Positions 50,349-59,371 are shown, counted from the stretch's first letter. The stretch is 64,000 nt of DNA from Streptomyces ficellus (GCF_030406405.1 NZ_JAUEPL010000022.1:36006-100005), one strand, 5' to 3'. Program-made: numbers and translations. Notes: a model not told the origin generated them from the sequence alone.

Positions 50349-51700
50349 ACTCGCCCTCGGTTCTTGAGATCGGCGTCGTTCACGTCGGCCCGGCTGACGG
50401 AGGCGACCGTCTCCGGGTCGAGGTCGAAGAGTGTGCGCAGCGCGTCCGCGTACCCGGCGCCGCCGGGCTCGCTGGCCAGCTGCTTGACCCGTACGGTCGG
50501 CGCGTGGAGCAGCTTGTCGACCACGCGGCGCACGGCCTGCGTGATCTCGGCGCGCTGTTTGTCGTCGAGACCGGGAAGCCGCCCCTCCAGCCGCGCCATC
50601 TCGACGTCCACCACGTCGGCCGCCATGGTGCGCAGCGCGACGACGGTGGGGGTGATGTGCGCGGCGCGCTGGGCGGCGCCGAAGGCGGCGACCTCCGCGG
50701 CGACTATGCCGCGCACCTGGTCCACGTCGGCGGCCATGGGGGCGTCGGCGGAGGCCTCGGCGAGCGACTCGATGTCCACGAGCCTGACGCCCGCCAGCCG
50801 GTGCGCCGCGGCGTCGATGTCGCGGGGCATGGCGAGGTCGAGCAGCGCGAGCGGCGCGGTACGGACCGCGGTCGCGGCCTCCACGGCGGCGCCCGTCAGC
50901 ACCAGCCCGGTGGCCCCGGTGCAGGAGACGACCACATCGGCACGGGTCAGTTCGTCGCCCACGCGGCCCATGGCGACCGCACGCGCGGCCACGCCCGTGC
51001 CCCCGGGCTCGGTGAGGATCCGCACGAGCCGCTCGGCGCGCTCCATCGTCCGGTTGGCGATGACGACCTCGGCGACACCGGCACGGGCGAGCGTGGCGGC
51101 GGCGAGCGAGGACATCGAACCTGCGCCGATGACCAGCGCGCGCTTGCCCTCGGCCCAGGTGTCGACGTCCGTACCGAGCGCGAGCTGCTCCAGCCCGAAG
51201 GTGACGAGCGACTGACCGGCCCGGTCGATGCCGGTCTCGCTGTGCGCCCGCTTGCCGACCCGCAGCGCCTGCTGGAACAGGTCGTTCAGCAGCCGCCCCG
51301 CGGTGTGCAGCTCCTGGCCACGCGCGAGGGCGTCCTTGATCTGGCCGAGGATCTGCCCCTCGCCCACGACCATCGAGTCGAGCCCGCACGCCACCGAGAA
51401 CAGGTGGTGGACGGCCCGGTCCTCGTAGTGCACGTACAGATACGGGGTGAGCTCCTCCAGCCCGACGCCGCTGTGCTGGGCGAGCAGCGTGGACAGCTCG
51501 GCGACGCCCGCGTGGAACTTGTCCACGTCGGCGTACAGCTCGATGCGGTTGCAGGTGGCGAGGACCGCGGCCTCGACGGCCGGTTCGGCGGCGAGGGTGT
51601 CCTGGAGCAGCTTGGTCTGCGTGTCGGTGTCGAGCGAGGCCCGCTCCAGCACGCTGACGGGGGCGCTGCGGTGGCTGAGGCCGACGACGAGGAGGCTCAT
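50345..51700 (-). CDS. hemA: glutamyl-tRNA reductase
   Basis: 451 aa. Reduces Glu-tRNA to glutamate-1-semialdehyde with NADPH, the first and controlled step of haem synthesis. Catalytic Cys50 in ATCNRIELY; the NADPH domain has VIGAGSMSS. ATG 51700 overlaps the rex stop by four bases. It is repressed by Rex through the operator upstream of rex (established for S. coelicolor rex-hemACD). Confidence 0.96.
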   Translation of the reverse strand: MSLLVVGLSHRSAPVSVLERASLDTDTQTKLLQDTLAAEPAVEAAVLATCNRIELYADVDKFHAGVAELSTLLAQHSGVGLEELTPYLYVHYEDRAVHHLFSVACGLDSMVVGEGQILGQIKDALARGQELHTAGRLLNDLFQQALRVGKRAHSETGIDRAGQSLVTFGLEQLALGTDVDTWAEGKRALVIGAGSMSSLAAATLARAGVAEVVIANRTMERAERLVRILTEPGGTGVAARAVAMGRVGDELTRADVVVSCTGATGLVLTGAAVEAATAVRTAPLALLDLAMPRDIDAAAHRLAGVRLVDIESLAEASADAPMAADVDQVRGIVAAEVAAFGAAQRAAHITPTVVALRTMAADVVDVEMARLEGRLPGLDDKQRAEITQAVRRVVDKLLHAPTVRVKQLASEPGGAGYADALRTLFDLDPETVASVSRADVNDADLKNRGRV

Positions 51701-52470
51701 GCCGGCATCACGGCGGGCATGTCCCCGTCAGGTCCCTTCCGTCCCTCGGCCGGGGCGGTGGCGCCGCGTACGACCGGCGGTACGACGGCCTCGGCGGCCC
51801 CCGCCTCCTCGCCCGCCTTGCGCTGCTCGTGGAAGGCGAGGATCTGCAGCTCGATGGAGAGGTCGACCTTGCGCACGTCCACACCGTCGGGCACGGAGAG
51901 CACGGTCGGCGCGAAGTTCAGGATGGAGGTCACCCCGGCCGTGACCAGCCGGTCGCAGACCTGCTGGGCGGCTCCGGCGGGGGTGGCGATGACGCCGATC
52001 GAGACCCCGTTCTCGTCGATGATCTTCTCAAGGTCGTCGATGTGCTGGACGGGCATGCCCGCGACCGGCTTGCCGACCATGGCGGGATCGGCGTCGATCA
52101 GCGCGGCGACGCGGAAGCCACGGGAGGCGAAGCCGCCGTAGTTGGCGAGGGCGGCGCCGAGGTTACCGATACCGACCATGACGATCGGCCAGTCCTGGGT
52201 CAGCCCGAGCTCGCGTGAGATCTGGTAGACGAGGTACTCGACGTCGTACCCGACGCCCCGCGTCCCGTACGAGCCGAGGTAGGAGAAGTCCTTGCGCAGC
52301 TTCGCGGAGTTGACCCCCGCCGCCGCCGCGAGCTCCTCGGAGGAGACCGTGGGTACGGAGCGCTCCGACAGTGCGGTCAGCGCCCGCAGATACAGCGGAA
52401 GCCTGGCGACGGTGGCCTCGGGGATTCCTCGGCTACGGGTCGCCGGTCGGTGTGTTCGGCCAGTTGCCAC
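51697..52470 (-). CDS. rex: redox-sensing transcriptional repressor Rex
   Basis: 257 aa. N-terminal winged helix-turn-helix (VSSEELAAAAGVNSAKLRKDFSYLG) and a Rossmann domain with GIGNLG (100-105) that binds NADH/NAD+. High NADH releases it from DNA. It represses cydABCD and the rex-hem operon in S. coelicolor. Start GTG 52470 with AGGAG four bases upstream. First gene of rex-hemA-hemC-hemD, all coupled by four-base overlaps. C-terminal 25 residues are Ala/Pro/Gly-rich, probably disordered. Confidence 0.97.
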   Translation of the reverse strand: MATGRTHRPATRSRGIPEATVARLPLYLRALTALSERSVPTVSSEELAAAAGVNSAKLRKDFSYLGSYGTRGVGYDVEYLVYQISRELGLTQDWPIVMVGIGNLGAALANYGGFASRGFRVAALIDADPAMVGKPVAGMPVQHIDDLEKIIDENGVSIGVIATPAGAAQQVCDRLVTAGVTSILNFAPTVLSVPDGVDVRKVDLSIELQILAFHEQRKAGEEAGAAEAVVPPVVRGATAPAEGRKGPDGDMPAVMPA

Positions 52471-52535
52471 GGTGCTCCTGCGGGATGAGCGGGGCTGCAG
52501 GCGGCCATATGTCCCAGGACCGCCCCGTCGACAGC

Positions 52536-52564
52536 AGGCTATGTCTTTGTGAACGCGTGCACAA
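52536..52564 (-). promoter_or_regulatory. rex promoter with overlapping Rex operator (ROP)
   Basis: Operator TTGTGAACGCGTGCACAA at 52547-52564 differs from the perfect palindrome TTGTGAANNNNTTCACAA at one base. On the minus strand the -35 TTGTGC (52564-52559) sits inside it, and 17 bases further is TAGCCT (52541-52536). Bound Rex would therefore block polymerase. The rest of the 310-base gap 52471-52780 shows no gene. Confidence 0.93.
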
Positions 52565-52780
52565 AGATGGTGTCCGATTTGTCCGCGCAAAGTGACCGGG
52601 GTCACGCGCACCGATCGCGCCATCCCGGAACTCGGAACCGTCTCACCCCGTTGGGGGCCCGAAGGGGGCAAAGCCGTACACACTCCTCATGACCACGCCC
52701 CCGAAGCGCAACAAATCGCACACGATGGTAACCGTCTTTCCCGGTCAGGCTCTCCGCTCGCTCCCGCTCGGGCCTTGCCG

Positions 52781-53047
52781 TCAGCCCGCCAGCGCCCGCC
52801 TCAGCCGCCCGGCGTCCACCTTCCAGAAGGTGTGCTGCTCGCCGTCCACCAGGACAACCGGAATCTGCTCCCAGTACGCCCGGTGGAGCTCCTCGTCCTG
52901 GAGGATGTCCTTCTCCTCCCAGACCGCGCCCGTCTCGGCGCACACCTGCTGGATCACCGCACGCGCGTCGTCGCACAGATGGCACCCGGGCTTGCCGATG
53001 AGGGTCACCGTCCGAGGACCGGTCTTCTTCTTCGTACGTCCGAACAT
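52781..53047 (-). CDS. glutaredoxin-like protein
   Basis: 88 aa glutaredoxin fold with active site CHLC in GKPGCHLCDDARAV, and the cis-Pro QIPVVLVDGEQ. Small thiol oxidoreductase, presumably mycothiol-linked given the actinobacterial host. The neighbouring rex gene makes a redox context plausible but is separated by the ROP promoter. Start ATG 53047. Confidence 0.88.
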   Translation of the reverse strand: MFGRTKKKTGPRTVTLIGKPGCHLCDDARAVIQQVCAETGAVWEEKDILQDEELHRAYWEQIPVVLVDGEQHTFWKVDAGRLRRALAG

Positions 53048-53152
53048 GAGCCCATTGTCCGCCCGCCCGCGTCACGCCCCGGCCCTGCAGAGTTCACACC
53101 ATGGCATCCCCACCAGTCGGGAAGTACCGAACACAGTGGCTATGCTCACGAC

Positions 53153-54079
53153 ATGGCCGCACTGGGATGGCTCACTCCTCACCGGCGCTCCGCCACCGCG
53201 CGCAGCGTGCTGGCAGGCGAAGCGTCGGCCGAGGCCGCCCGCAAGACGTCGCAGCTCCTCGAAGAGACGGCGCCCCCGGCGCCCGAGCCGCAGTTCCCCG
53301 TCCCCGGCGACGACCGCGCCGCCGCCTTCTTCGACCTCGACAACACGGTGATGCAGGGCGCCGCGATCTTCCACTTCGGCCGCGGCCTGTACAAGCGGAA
53401 GTTCTTCCAGCGCCGGGAGCTGGCCCGGTTCGCCTGGCAGCAGGCGTGGTTCCGGCTGGCCGGCGTCGAGGACCCCGAGCACATGCAGGACGCCCGCGAG
53501 AGCGCGCTGTCCATCGTCAAGGGCCACCGCGTCTCCGAGCTGATGACGATCGGCGAGGAGATCTACGACGAGTACATGGCCGACCGGATCTGGCCCGGCA
53601 CGCGCGCGCTCGCCCAGGCCCACCTGGACGCGGGCCAGAAGGTCTGGCTGGTCACGGCCGCCCCCGTCGAAACGGCGACGATCATCGCCCGCCGCCTGGG
53701 CCTGACCGGCGCGCTGGGCACGGTCGCCGAGTCGGTGGACGGCGTCTACACCGGCAGGCTGGTCGGCGAGCCGCTGCACGGCCCGGCGAAGGCGGAGGCG
53801 GTCCGCGCCCTGGCCGCCGCGGAGGGCCTGGACCTGTCGCGCTGCGCGGCCTACAGCGACAGCCACAACGACATCCCCATGCTGTCCCTGGTGGGCCACC
53901 CGTACGCCATCAACCCGGACGCCAAGCTGCGCAGGTACGCCCGCGAGCGCGAGTGGCGGCTGCGCGACTACCGCACGGGCCGCAAGGCCGCCAAGGTCGG
54001 CATCCCGGCCGCGGCGGGCGTCGGCGCCCTCGCGGGCGGCACGGCGGCCGCGGTCGCCCTCCACCGCCGCCGCCGCTAG
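53153..54079 (+). CDS. HAD-superfamily (SerB-like, HAD-IB) phosphatase with C-terminal hydrophobic tail
   Basis: 308 aa. HAD motif 1 FDLDNT, a mid Lys (HGPAKAEAV) and motif 4 DSHNDIPM are present, so it is active. The N-terminal 60 residues and a C-terminal hydrophobic Gly/Ala segment (VGIPAAAGVGALAGGTAAAVAL) are outside the core; the tail may be a membrane anchor. Related to phosphoserine phosphatase/acyl-phosphatase groups. Start ATG 53153. Located just upstream of bldN; whether linked to development is unknown. Confidence 0.88.
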   Translation: MAALGWLTPHRRSATARSVLAGEASAEAARKTSQLLEETAPPAPEPQFPVPGDDRAAAFFDLDNTVMQGAAIFHFGRGLYKRKFFQRRELARFAWQQAWFRLAGVEDPEHMQDARESALSIVKGHRVSELMTIGEEIYDEYMADRIWPGTRALAQAHLDAGQKVWLVTAAPVETATIIARRLGLTGALGTVAESVDGVYTGRLVGEPLHGPAKAEAVRALAAAEGLDLSRCAAYSDSHNDIPMLSLVGHPYAINPDAKLRRYAREREWRLRDYRTGRKAAKVGIPAAAGVGALAGGTAAAVALHRRRR

Positions 54080-54642
54080 GGGGAGTGCCCGCACAGTAGC
54101 GTCGTCCGCCCGCAGGGCGGGCCTGGCGGCGTCCGGTGCGTGCGATCGCAAGGCGGACGACAACGCCGCTGGGCGTACCCCCGGACGGAGCTCTGGGGGC
54201 GTGCGTGCCGGGCGTCGCCAGACAGACGGGACTCCGCGGACACGACCTTGGGCCGCGCCCCCTTCCCTCACCGCCCTCACCGCCGGTCCGGCCAGGCCGG
54301 GCGGCCGGCACCCATGCCCGGCACCCCTGTCCGGCCCGCGCCCAATCCGGGGTCTTACCCCCGCTGACCCCCGGCCAGTCACCGCCGCCGCACTCGGCCA
54401 CAAGACATACCGCACCTAACCAGATCTCGAAGTAATCCGATCAATAACTGGTCACGAAGTGGGACTTGATCAGCCGCGTAGACGCAACAGAAGCGACTGA
54501 ATCGATGATTTAAGCAACTCGGTGTAGCGCTCCCTGCACTAAGCGTTATTCTCCTCAGACGCATACGAGACCACCACGCGTCGCTACGACGAGTGAAAGG
54601 TTCCGTACTGCACGTGATGGAAGCTCTGCCTCTGGGAGTCCC
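54080..54642 (+). promoter_or_regulatory. 563-base interval upstream of bldN
   Basis: No gene seen. The first part has a small hairpin CCGCCC-GCA-GGGCGG (54106-54120), a possible terminator for the HAD gene. From about 54410 the GC content falls (for example AATCCGATCAATAACTGG and TGAATCGATGATTTAAGC), marking the bldN promoter/leader. I could not match a clean BldD box (TNACN5GTNA) by eye. bldN is under BldD control in S. coelicolor (established), so a degenerate site is expected. Confidence 0.6.
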
Positions 54643-55422
54643 GTGTACCCACACGTCGGGGTTGACGCCTCGGGCCTGGCTACGCTCCGCGCAACGGTCA
54701 TCGACCACCTGCGCGGTTTCGTCCCCACCGCGTACGCCGTCCCGACCTTCGCCTCACCGGCACTCGCCGGTCCTTGCTATGCCCTCGCCGACGGCGGTGC
54801 CGCCGTCGGGAGACGCGGCGGCCGGGGCGGCTCGGGCACCTCGACCACCGCCCGGCGCCCCACCGCCGACAGCGACAGCGCCCGCATGATGGAGCTGGTC
54901 GAGCGCGCCCAGGCCGGTGAGGCCGAGGCCTTCGGCCGGCTGTACGACCAGTACAGCGACACCGTCTACCGCTACATCTACTACCGCGTCGGCGGGAAGG
55001 CGACGGCCGAGGACCTCACCAGCGAGACGTTCCTGCGCGCCCTGCGCCGTATCTCCACCTTCACCTGGCAGGGACGCGATTTCGGTGCCTGGCTGGTCAC
55101 GATCGCGCGCAATCTGGTCGCCGACCACTTCAAGTCGAGCCGATTCAGGCTGGAAGTGACCACCGGTGAAATGCTCGACGCCAACGAGGTCGAGCGCAGC
55201 CCGGAGGACTCGGTCCTGGAGTCCCTCTCCAACGCCGCGCTCCTGGAGGCGGTCCGCAAGCTCAACCCGCAGCAGCAGGAGTGCGTGACCCTGCGCTTCC
55301 TGCAGGGCCTGTCCGTGGCGGAGACCGCCCGCGTGATGGGCAAGAACGAAGGGGCGATCAAGACACTCCAGTACCGGGCGGTCCGCACCCTGGCACGCCT
55401 GCTCCCCGAAGACGCCCGCTGA
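54643..55422 (+). CDS. bldN: ECF RNA polymerase sigma factor BldN
   Basis: 259 aa. ECF sigma factor for aerial mycelium development, made as a pro-protein: the first about 86 residues (MYPHVGVDASGLATLRATV onward) are the long N-terminal prosequence known for BldN, then sigma2 (about 92-165, including FGRLYDQYSDTVYRYIYYRVG) and sigma4 (RKLNPQQQECVTLRFLQGLSV). It directs chaplin and rodlin genes in S. coelicolor. GTG start 54643 with GGGAG upstream. rsbN, its anti-sigma, follows in the same direction 238 bases later. Confidence 0.96.
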   Translation: MYPHVGVDASGLATLRATVIDHLRGFVPTAYAVPTFASPALAGPCYALADGGAAVGRRGGRGGSGTSTTARRPTADSDSARMMELVERAQAGEAEAFGRLYDQYSDTVYRYIYYRVGGKATAEDLTSETFLRALRRISTFTWQGRDFGAWLVTIARNLVADHFKSSRFRLEVTTGEMLDANEVERSPEDSVLESLSNAALLEAVRKLNPQQQECVTLRFLQGLSVAETARVMGKNEGAIKTLQYRAVRTLARLLPEDAR

Positions 55423-55502
55423 CCCCCGTACACCTCAACGCCGCACGCTCAACTCACCGACAGTGACGCCACCATGACGCCCTGGTCCGATCATCTTTCG
55501 TG

Positions 55503-55531
55503 CGTAACCCAAGTGCCGCGGCGCTCGTTGT
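55503..55531 (+). promoter_or_regulatory. SigBldN-like promoter before rsbN
   Basis: CGTAAC (55503-55508), 17-base spacer, CGTTGT (55526-55531). This fits the GTAAC/CGTTG-type promoters used by BldN (consensus recalled from memory), and rsbN is reported to be a BldN target. The stretch 55423-55502 shows nothing else. Confidence 0.65.
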
Positions 55532-55660
55532 GCGGGATGCAGGCTCCCTGTGGTCACACCGCGACCGCAGCCATTCACTCGTTCGTGTGGATGCGCTCAA
55601 GGTGTGCAACCTCCGGACCCCCCGGGGAGTCGACCGTCATGACGAGAGGAGGTGCCGCCA

Positions 55661-56836
55661 GTGATCGCGAACGTATCGGCGCACCGGCGGGCGAACGCCT
55701 TCGCCCAGGCCCTGGAAGAGCAGGCGTCCGAGCAGCCCGAAGCGCCGGTCGAACGGACCGAGCAGGGTCGGCTGTTGGCCCTGGCGAGCGGTCTCGGCGA
55801 GTTGCCGAAGCCGGAGTTGGACCCCGAGGTGAAGGTGGTGCAGCGAGCCCAGCTCGTCGCCGCCATGGAAGCGATGCTTCAGGAGGGCACGGCGGCCGGG
55901 GGCCCTACGGTCCCGGAGCAACGGGCATCGGCCGGGCGGGGTGCCCACCGGGCCACCGCGCTGCGGAAACTCCGTCCGCGTTCACGCTGGTCGAAGGGGC
56001 TCGCCGCCGGCGGCCTCACGGTCGGGGTGGCGGCGGGCGCGTTCAGCGGGGTGGCCGCTGCCAGTTCCGACGCCCTTCCCGGTGACTCGCTGTACGGACT
56101 GAAACGCGGCATGGAGGACCTCAAGCTCGGTCTGGCGGACGATGACGCCCACCGCGGCGAGATCTACCTGGACCAGGCCTCCACCCGGCTCAGCGAGGTC
56201 CGCCGCCTCATGGAGCGGGACAGGTCAGGGGCGCTGGACCACGAGTCCCTGGGCGAGATCCGGCGCGCGCTCAACGGCATGCAGCACGACGCCTCCGAGG
56301 GCCACCGGCTGCTGCGCCTGGCGTACGAGCGGGACGGCATCCTCGCCCCGATGGCCACGCTGAACTCCTTCGCGCGCAACCACCGTGAAGCGTGGAACGG
56401 ACTGCGCGACCGCCTTCCCGCCCAGCTCACCGACGTACGGGACCAGGTGAGCGACGTCTTCGCCGCCATAGACGAAGAGGTCGGACCGCTCCAGTCCAAG
56501 CTGCCGCAGCCCCCGGCGAGGACCGGCCAGGGCTCCGGCCGCCCGGATGCCACCGAGGACTCCTCCGGCCACGGTCCGTCCGACGGCTCGCCGTCCACGC
56601 CGGAATCCCGCCCTTCGGGCAGCACCACCAAGCCCGGCCCGTCCGGCTCCGGCCCGACGCAGGACGACGGCCTGATCGGCGGCAACACGGGCGGCCTGCT
56701 CGAACCGGACCCGTCGACGCCGCCACCGGCCTCGGGCGGCCAGCAGCCCCCGGCGCCGGCCCCGGACGTCACCATCCCGCCGCTGATCCCGGACATCCTC
56801 CCGGGCCTGGGCATGGACCAGGGAGACGCGCGGTAG
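55661..56836 (+). CDS. rsbN: anti-sigma factor RsbN (antagonist of BldN)
   Basis: 391 aa. A cytoplasmic N-terminal domain (about 1-110), one membrane helix (about 113-135, LAAGGLTVGVAAGAFSGVAAA) and an external coiled-coil-like domain followed by a Pro/Ser/Gly-rich disordered C-terminus (about 285-391). This is the layout of RsbN, which holds BldN at the membrane. The GTG at 55661 has GGAGG at 55648-55652; a GTG three codons earlier is closer and less likely. A SigBldN-like promoter upstream suggests a feedback loop. Ends at a strong bidirectional terminator. Confidence 0.95.
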   Translation: MIANVSAHRRANAFAQALEEQASEQPEAPVERTEQGRLLALASGLGELPKPELDPEVKVVQRAQLVAAMEAMLQEGTAAGGPTVPEQRASAGRGAHRATALRKLRPRSRWSKGLAAGGLTVGVAAGAFSGVAAASSDALPGDSLYGLKRGMEDLKLGLADDDAHRGEIYLDQASTRLSEVRRLMERDRSGALDHESLGEIRRALNGMQHDASEGHRLLRLAYERDGILAPMATLNSFARNHREAWNGLRDRLPAQLTDVRDQVSDVFAAIDEEVGPLQSKLPQPPARTGQGSGRPDATEDSSGHGPSDGSPSTPESRPSGSTTKPGPSGSGPTQDDGLIGGNTGGLLEPDPSTPPPASGGQQPPAPAPDVTIPPLIPDILPGLGMDQGDAR

Positions 56837-56850
56837 ACGAGACGGTCCGC

Positions 56851-56888
56851 TGGTGGGGGTGCCCTCCTCAAGGAGGGCACCCCCACCA
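56851..56888. terminator. bidirectional terminator between rsbN and acyltransferase
   Basis: TGGTGGGGGTGCCCTCCT (56851-56868), CA, AGGAGGGCACCCCCACCA (56871-56888): perfect 18-bp stem between convergent genes. Confidence 0.9.
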
Positions 56889-56894
56889 CGTGTT

Positions 56895-58022
56895 TCAGAA
56901 GAACACCGACCGCCGCTGCACCAGCAGCTTGTACAGCGTGTGCTGGATCTGCTCCCGAACCTGATCCGTCAGGTTGAACATCAGCATCGGATCCTCCGCC
57001 GCCTCCGGCGGGAACCCGTCCGTGGGGATCGGCTCCCCGAACTGGATCGTCCACTTCGTCGGCAGCGGCACCATCCCCAGCGGCCCGAGCCACGGGAAGG
57101 TCGGCGTGATGGGGAAGTACGGAATCCCCAGCACCCGCGCGAGGGTCTTCGCGTTGCCGAGCATCGGGTAGATCTCCTCCGCCCCCACGATGGAGCACGG
57201 CACGATCGGCGCCCCCGCCCGCAGCGCCGTCGAGACGAAACCGCCCCGGCCGAACCTCTGGAGCTTGTAGCGGTCGCTGAAGGGCTTCCCGATGCCCTTG
57301 AAGCCCTCCGGCATCACCCCGACGACCTCACCGCGCTGCAACAGCCGCTCCGCGTCCTCCGCGCACGCCAGCGTGTGCCCCGCCTTGCGGGCCAGCTCGT
57401 TGACGACCGGCAGCATGAACACCAGGTCCGCGGCCAGCAGCCGCAGATGCCGTCCGACCGGGTGGTTGTCGTGCACGGCGACCTGCATCATCAGCCCGTC
57501 CAGCGGCAGCGTGCCCGAATGGTTCGCCACCACCAGCGCCCCGCCCTCGGCCGGGATGTTCTCGATGCCCTTCACCTCGACGCGGAAGTACTTCTCGTAC
57601 AGCGGCCGCAGCAGCGACATCAGGACCTGGTCGGTCAGATCCTCGTCGTACCCGAACTCGTCGACCTCGTACTCGCCGGTGATACGCCGTCGCAGGAACG
57701 CCAGACCACCCGCGATCCGCCGCTCCCAGTCGCGCTCCACGCCGCCTCCGGCAGACCCCTGGCCCCCGCCCGCGCCCCGCTTCACGTCCTGCTGCTCCGC
57801 GCCCGGGACCGCGTCATCGGCAGGGCGGCCCGGCAGCGGGCTCACCGCCGCGTCACGCGCACCGGCGCCACCCGGGGCCGTACCGGGCTCGCCGGCCGCC
57901 GTGGGGGCGCCCTTCTCGCCGCTGCGGCGGCCACCGCCCGTACCGGGCCGCCGTCGCCCCCAGCGTGGCGCACCCGCGCGCGACCGGTCGTCGTCGAACG
58001 GAATGACCTTGGCGTCCGCCAT
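56895..58022 (-). CDS. lysophospholipid acyltransferase (PlsC-like) family protein
   Basis: 375 aa. The first about 95 residues are charged/Gly-rich and disordered; the catalytic domain starts at about 115. ALVVANHSGTLPLDG holds the acyltransferase His...Asp pair and VGVMPEGFKG the following EG motif. Likely acylates glycerophosphate lipids at the membrane inner face. It is 17 bases downstream of the epimerase gene on the same strand. Confidence 0.88.
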   Translation of the reverse strand: MADAKVIPFDDDRSRAGAPRWGRRRPGTGGGRRSGEKGAPTAAGEPGTAPGGAGARDAAVSPLPGRPADDAVPGAEQQDVKRGAGGGQGSAGGGVERDWERRIAGGLAFLRRRITGEYEVDEFGYDEDLTDQVLMSLLRPLYEKYFRVEVKGIENIPAEGGALVVANHSGTLPLDGLMMQVAVHDNHPVGRHLRLLAADLVFMLPVVNELARKAGHTLACAEDAERLLQRGEVVGVMPEGFKGIGKPFSDRYKLQRFGRGGFVSTALRAGAPIVPCSIVGAEEIYPMLGNAKTLARVLGIPYFPITPTFPWLGPLGMVPLPTKWTIQFGEPIPTDGFPPEAAEDPMLMFNLTDQVREQIQHTLYKLLVQRRSVFF

Positions 58023-58039
58023 CGTTGAATCGCGCTCCC

Positions 58040-59113
58040 TCATCCGGCGCTGTGAGTCGTCTTCGCGTCGCCGCCACCGCCGGGAAGCGGCAGCGCCCAC
58101 GCGGCGATCCGGTCGACCGCCCCGGCCAGGGCCCCCGGCGGCAGCAGGCCCGGCCCGCGGCTGCGGGCGAAGTCCTCGAAGGCCTCCGCGGTCGTGTACT
58201 TCGGCTCGTACCCGAGCGTCTCGCGCATCTGCGCCGTACTGACCACCCGACCGTGCGTCAGCAGCCGGATCTGCTCGGGCGAGAAGTCCGTCACACCGAC
58301 CGTACGCAGCGCCTGACCCACCCAGGTCACGGCCGGCAGCAGCACCGGCACCGTCGGCCGCCCCAGCCGCCGTGAGCACTGCGAGAGAGTCAGCACGCCG
58401 TCGCCCGCCACATTGAACGTGCCGCTGTTGAGCGTGGACCGCCGGGGCTCGTGCGCGGCGATCCGCAACACCTCGATGACGTCGTCCTCGTGGACGAACT
58501 GCAGCCGCGGGTCGTATCCGAAGACGGTGGGCAGGACGGGCAGCGAGAGGTACTCGGCGAGCGGCGAGTCCGCGCTCGGGCCCAGGATGTTGGCGAAGCG
58601 CAGCACGCACACCGCCACATCGGGCCGCCGGCGCGCGAAGCCCCGCACGTACCCCTCCACCTCGCAGGCGTCCTTGGCGAAGCCGCCGCTCGGCAGCGAC
58701 TTCGGCGGGGTCGTCTCCATGAAGACGGCCGGGTCGCGGGGCGCGGAGCCGTACACGCTCGTGCTGGACTTCACCACCAGCCGGCTGACCGTCGGTGACT
58801 TCTGACACGCCCCGAGCAGCTGCATGGTGCCGATGACGTTGGTCTCCTTGACCGCGGTCCGGCCGCCGGCGCCCAGCGGCGTCCCCGTGACGTCCATATG
58901 GACGACGGTGTCGACCCCGTACTCGGCCAGGACCCGCCCTATGGCGGGCTGGCGGATGTCGGCACGGACGAAGTCCGCGTCGCCCAACTGGTGCGCGGGT
59001 GGGACGGCGTCCACGCCGATCACCCGGTCCACCTCGGGGTCCCGCTGGATGCGGCGTACGAACCGGCCGCCGAGCTGCCGGGCCACGCCGGTGACGAGCA
59101 CGACCTTGCCCAA
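58040..59113 (-). CDS. NAD-dependent epimerase/dehydratase family protein
   Basis: 357 aa extended SDR. VLVTGVARQLGGRFVRR is the dinucleotide loop (TGVARQLG is atypical of the TGxxGxxG pattern), and KSSTSVYGSAP contains the conserved Ser; the canonical YxxxK is not clear (FAKDACEVEGYVRG). The start is TTG at 59113 with GGAAGG eight bases upstream. Operon with the downstream acyltransferase; may act on a sugar-nucleotide or lipid-linked substrate. The mixed active site makes the reaction uncertain. Confidence 0.8.
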   Translation of the reverse strand: MGKVVLVTGVARQLGGRFVRRIQRDPEVDRVIGVDAVPPAHQLGDADFVRADIRQPAIGRVLAEYGVDTVVHMDVTGTPLGAGGRTAVKETNVIGTMQLLGACQKSPTVSRLVVKSSTSVYGSAPRDPAVFMETTPPKSLPSGGFAKDACEVEGYVRGFARRRPDVAVCVLRFANILGPSADSPLAEYLSLPVLPTVFGYDPRLQFVHEDDVIEVLRIAAHEPRRSTLNSGTFNVAGDGVLTLSQCSRRLGRPTVPVLLPAVTWVGQALRTVGVTDFSPEQIRLLTHGRVVSTAQMRETLGYEPKYTTAEAFEDFARSRGPGLLPPGALAGAVDRIAAWALPLPGGGGDAKTTHSAG

Positions 59114-59213
59114 GATCAGCGCCTTCCGTTCGGTCCTCGCCTATGCGCCACCGTAGCGGGTCGGTGTGGCGCTGTAATGACCGCCGCACCCCCGGGGGCG
59201 GCGCGGGAAACAC

Positions 59214-59249
59214 CGCGGCCCTCCCACCGGAACCGGTGGAAGGGCCGCG
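59214..59249 (-). terminator. terminator of the bS22 gene
   Basis: CGCGGCCCTCCCACCGG (59214-59230), AA, CCGGTGGAAGGGCCGCG (59233-59249); near-perfect 17-bp stem, one mismatch. Confidence 0.8.
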
Positions 59250-59272
59250 AATGGCGCACGTACAGCCGTCGC

Positions 59273-59371
59273 TTACTTCTTGTTGCGACGCTGAACGCGG
59301 GTGCGCTTAAGCAGCTTGCGGTGCTTCTTCTTGGCCATCCGCTTGCGCCGCTTCTTGATAACAGAGCCCAC
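59273..59371 (-). CDS. small basic ribosomal protein bS22 (AURKAIP1/COX24-domain type)
   Basis: 32 codons, almost entirely Lys/Arg: MGSVIKKRRKRMAKKKHR, then KLLKRTRVQRRNKK. This matches the extra small-subunit ribosomal protein found in actinobacteria (bS22, earlier called an AURKAIP1/COX24-domain protein). Start GTG 59371 with GAGGG upstream; its stop TAA is at 59273. It is followed by its own terminator and lies between the bdtA gene and the epimerase. Confidence 0.92.
   Translation of the reverse strand: MGSVIKKRRKRMAKKKHRKLLKRTRVQRRNKK

Noticed and set aside
54410..54642. BldD-binding site upstream of bldN
   Set aside because: Searched by eye for TNACN5GTNA and found only partial matches; not reported as a site.
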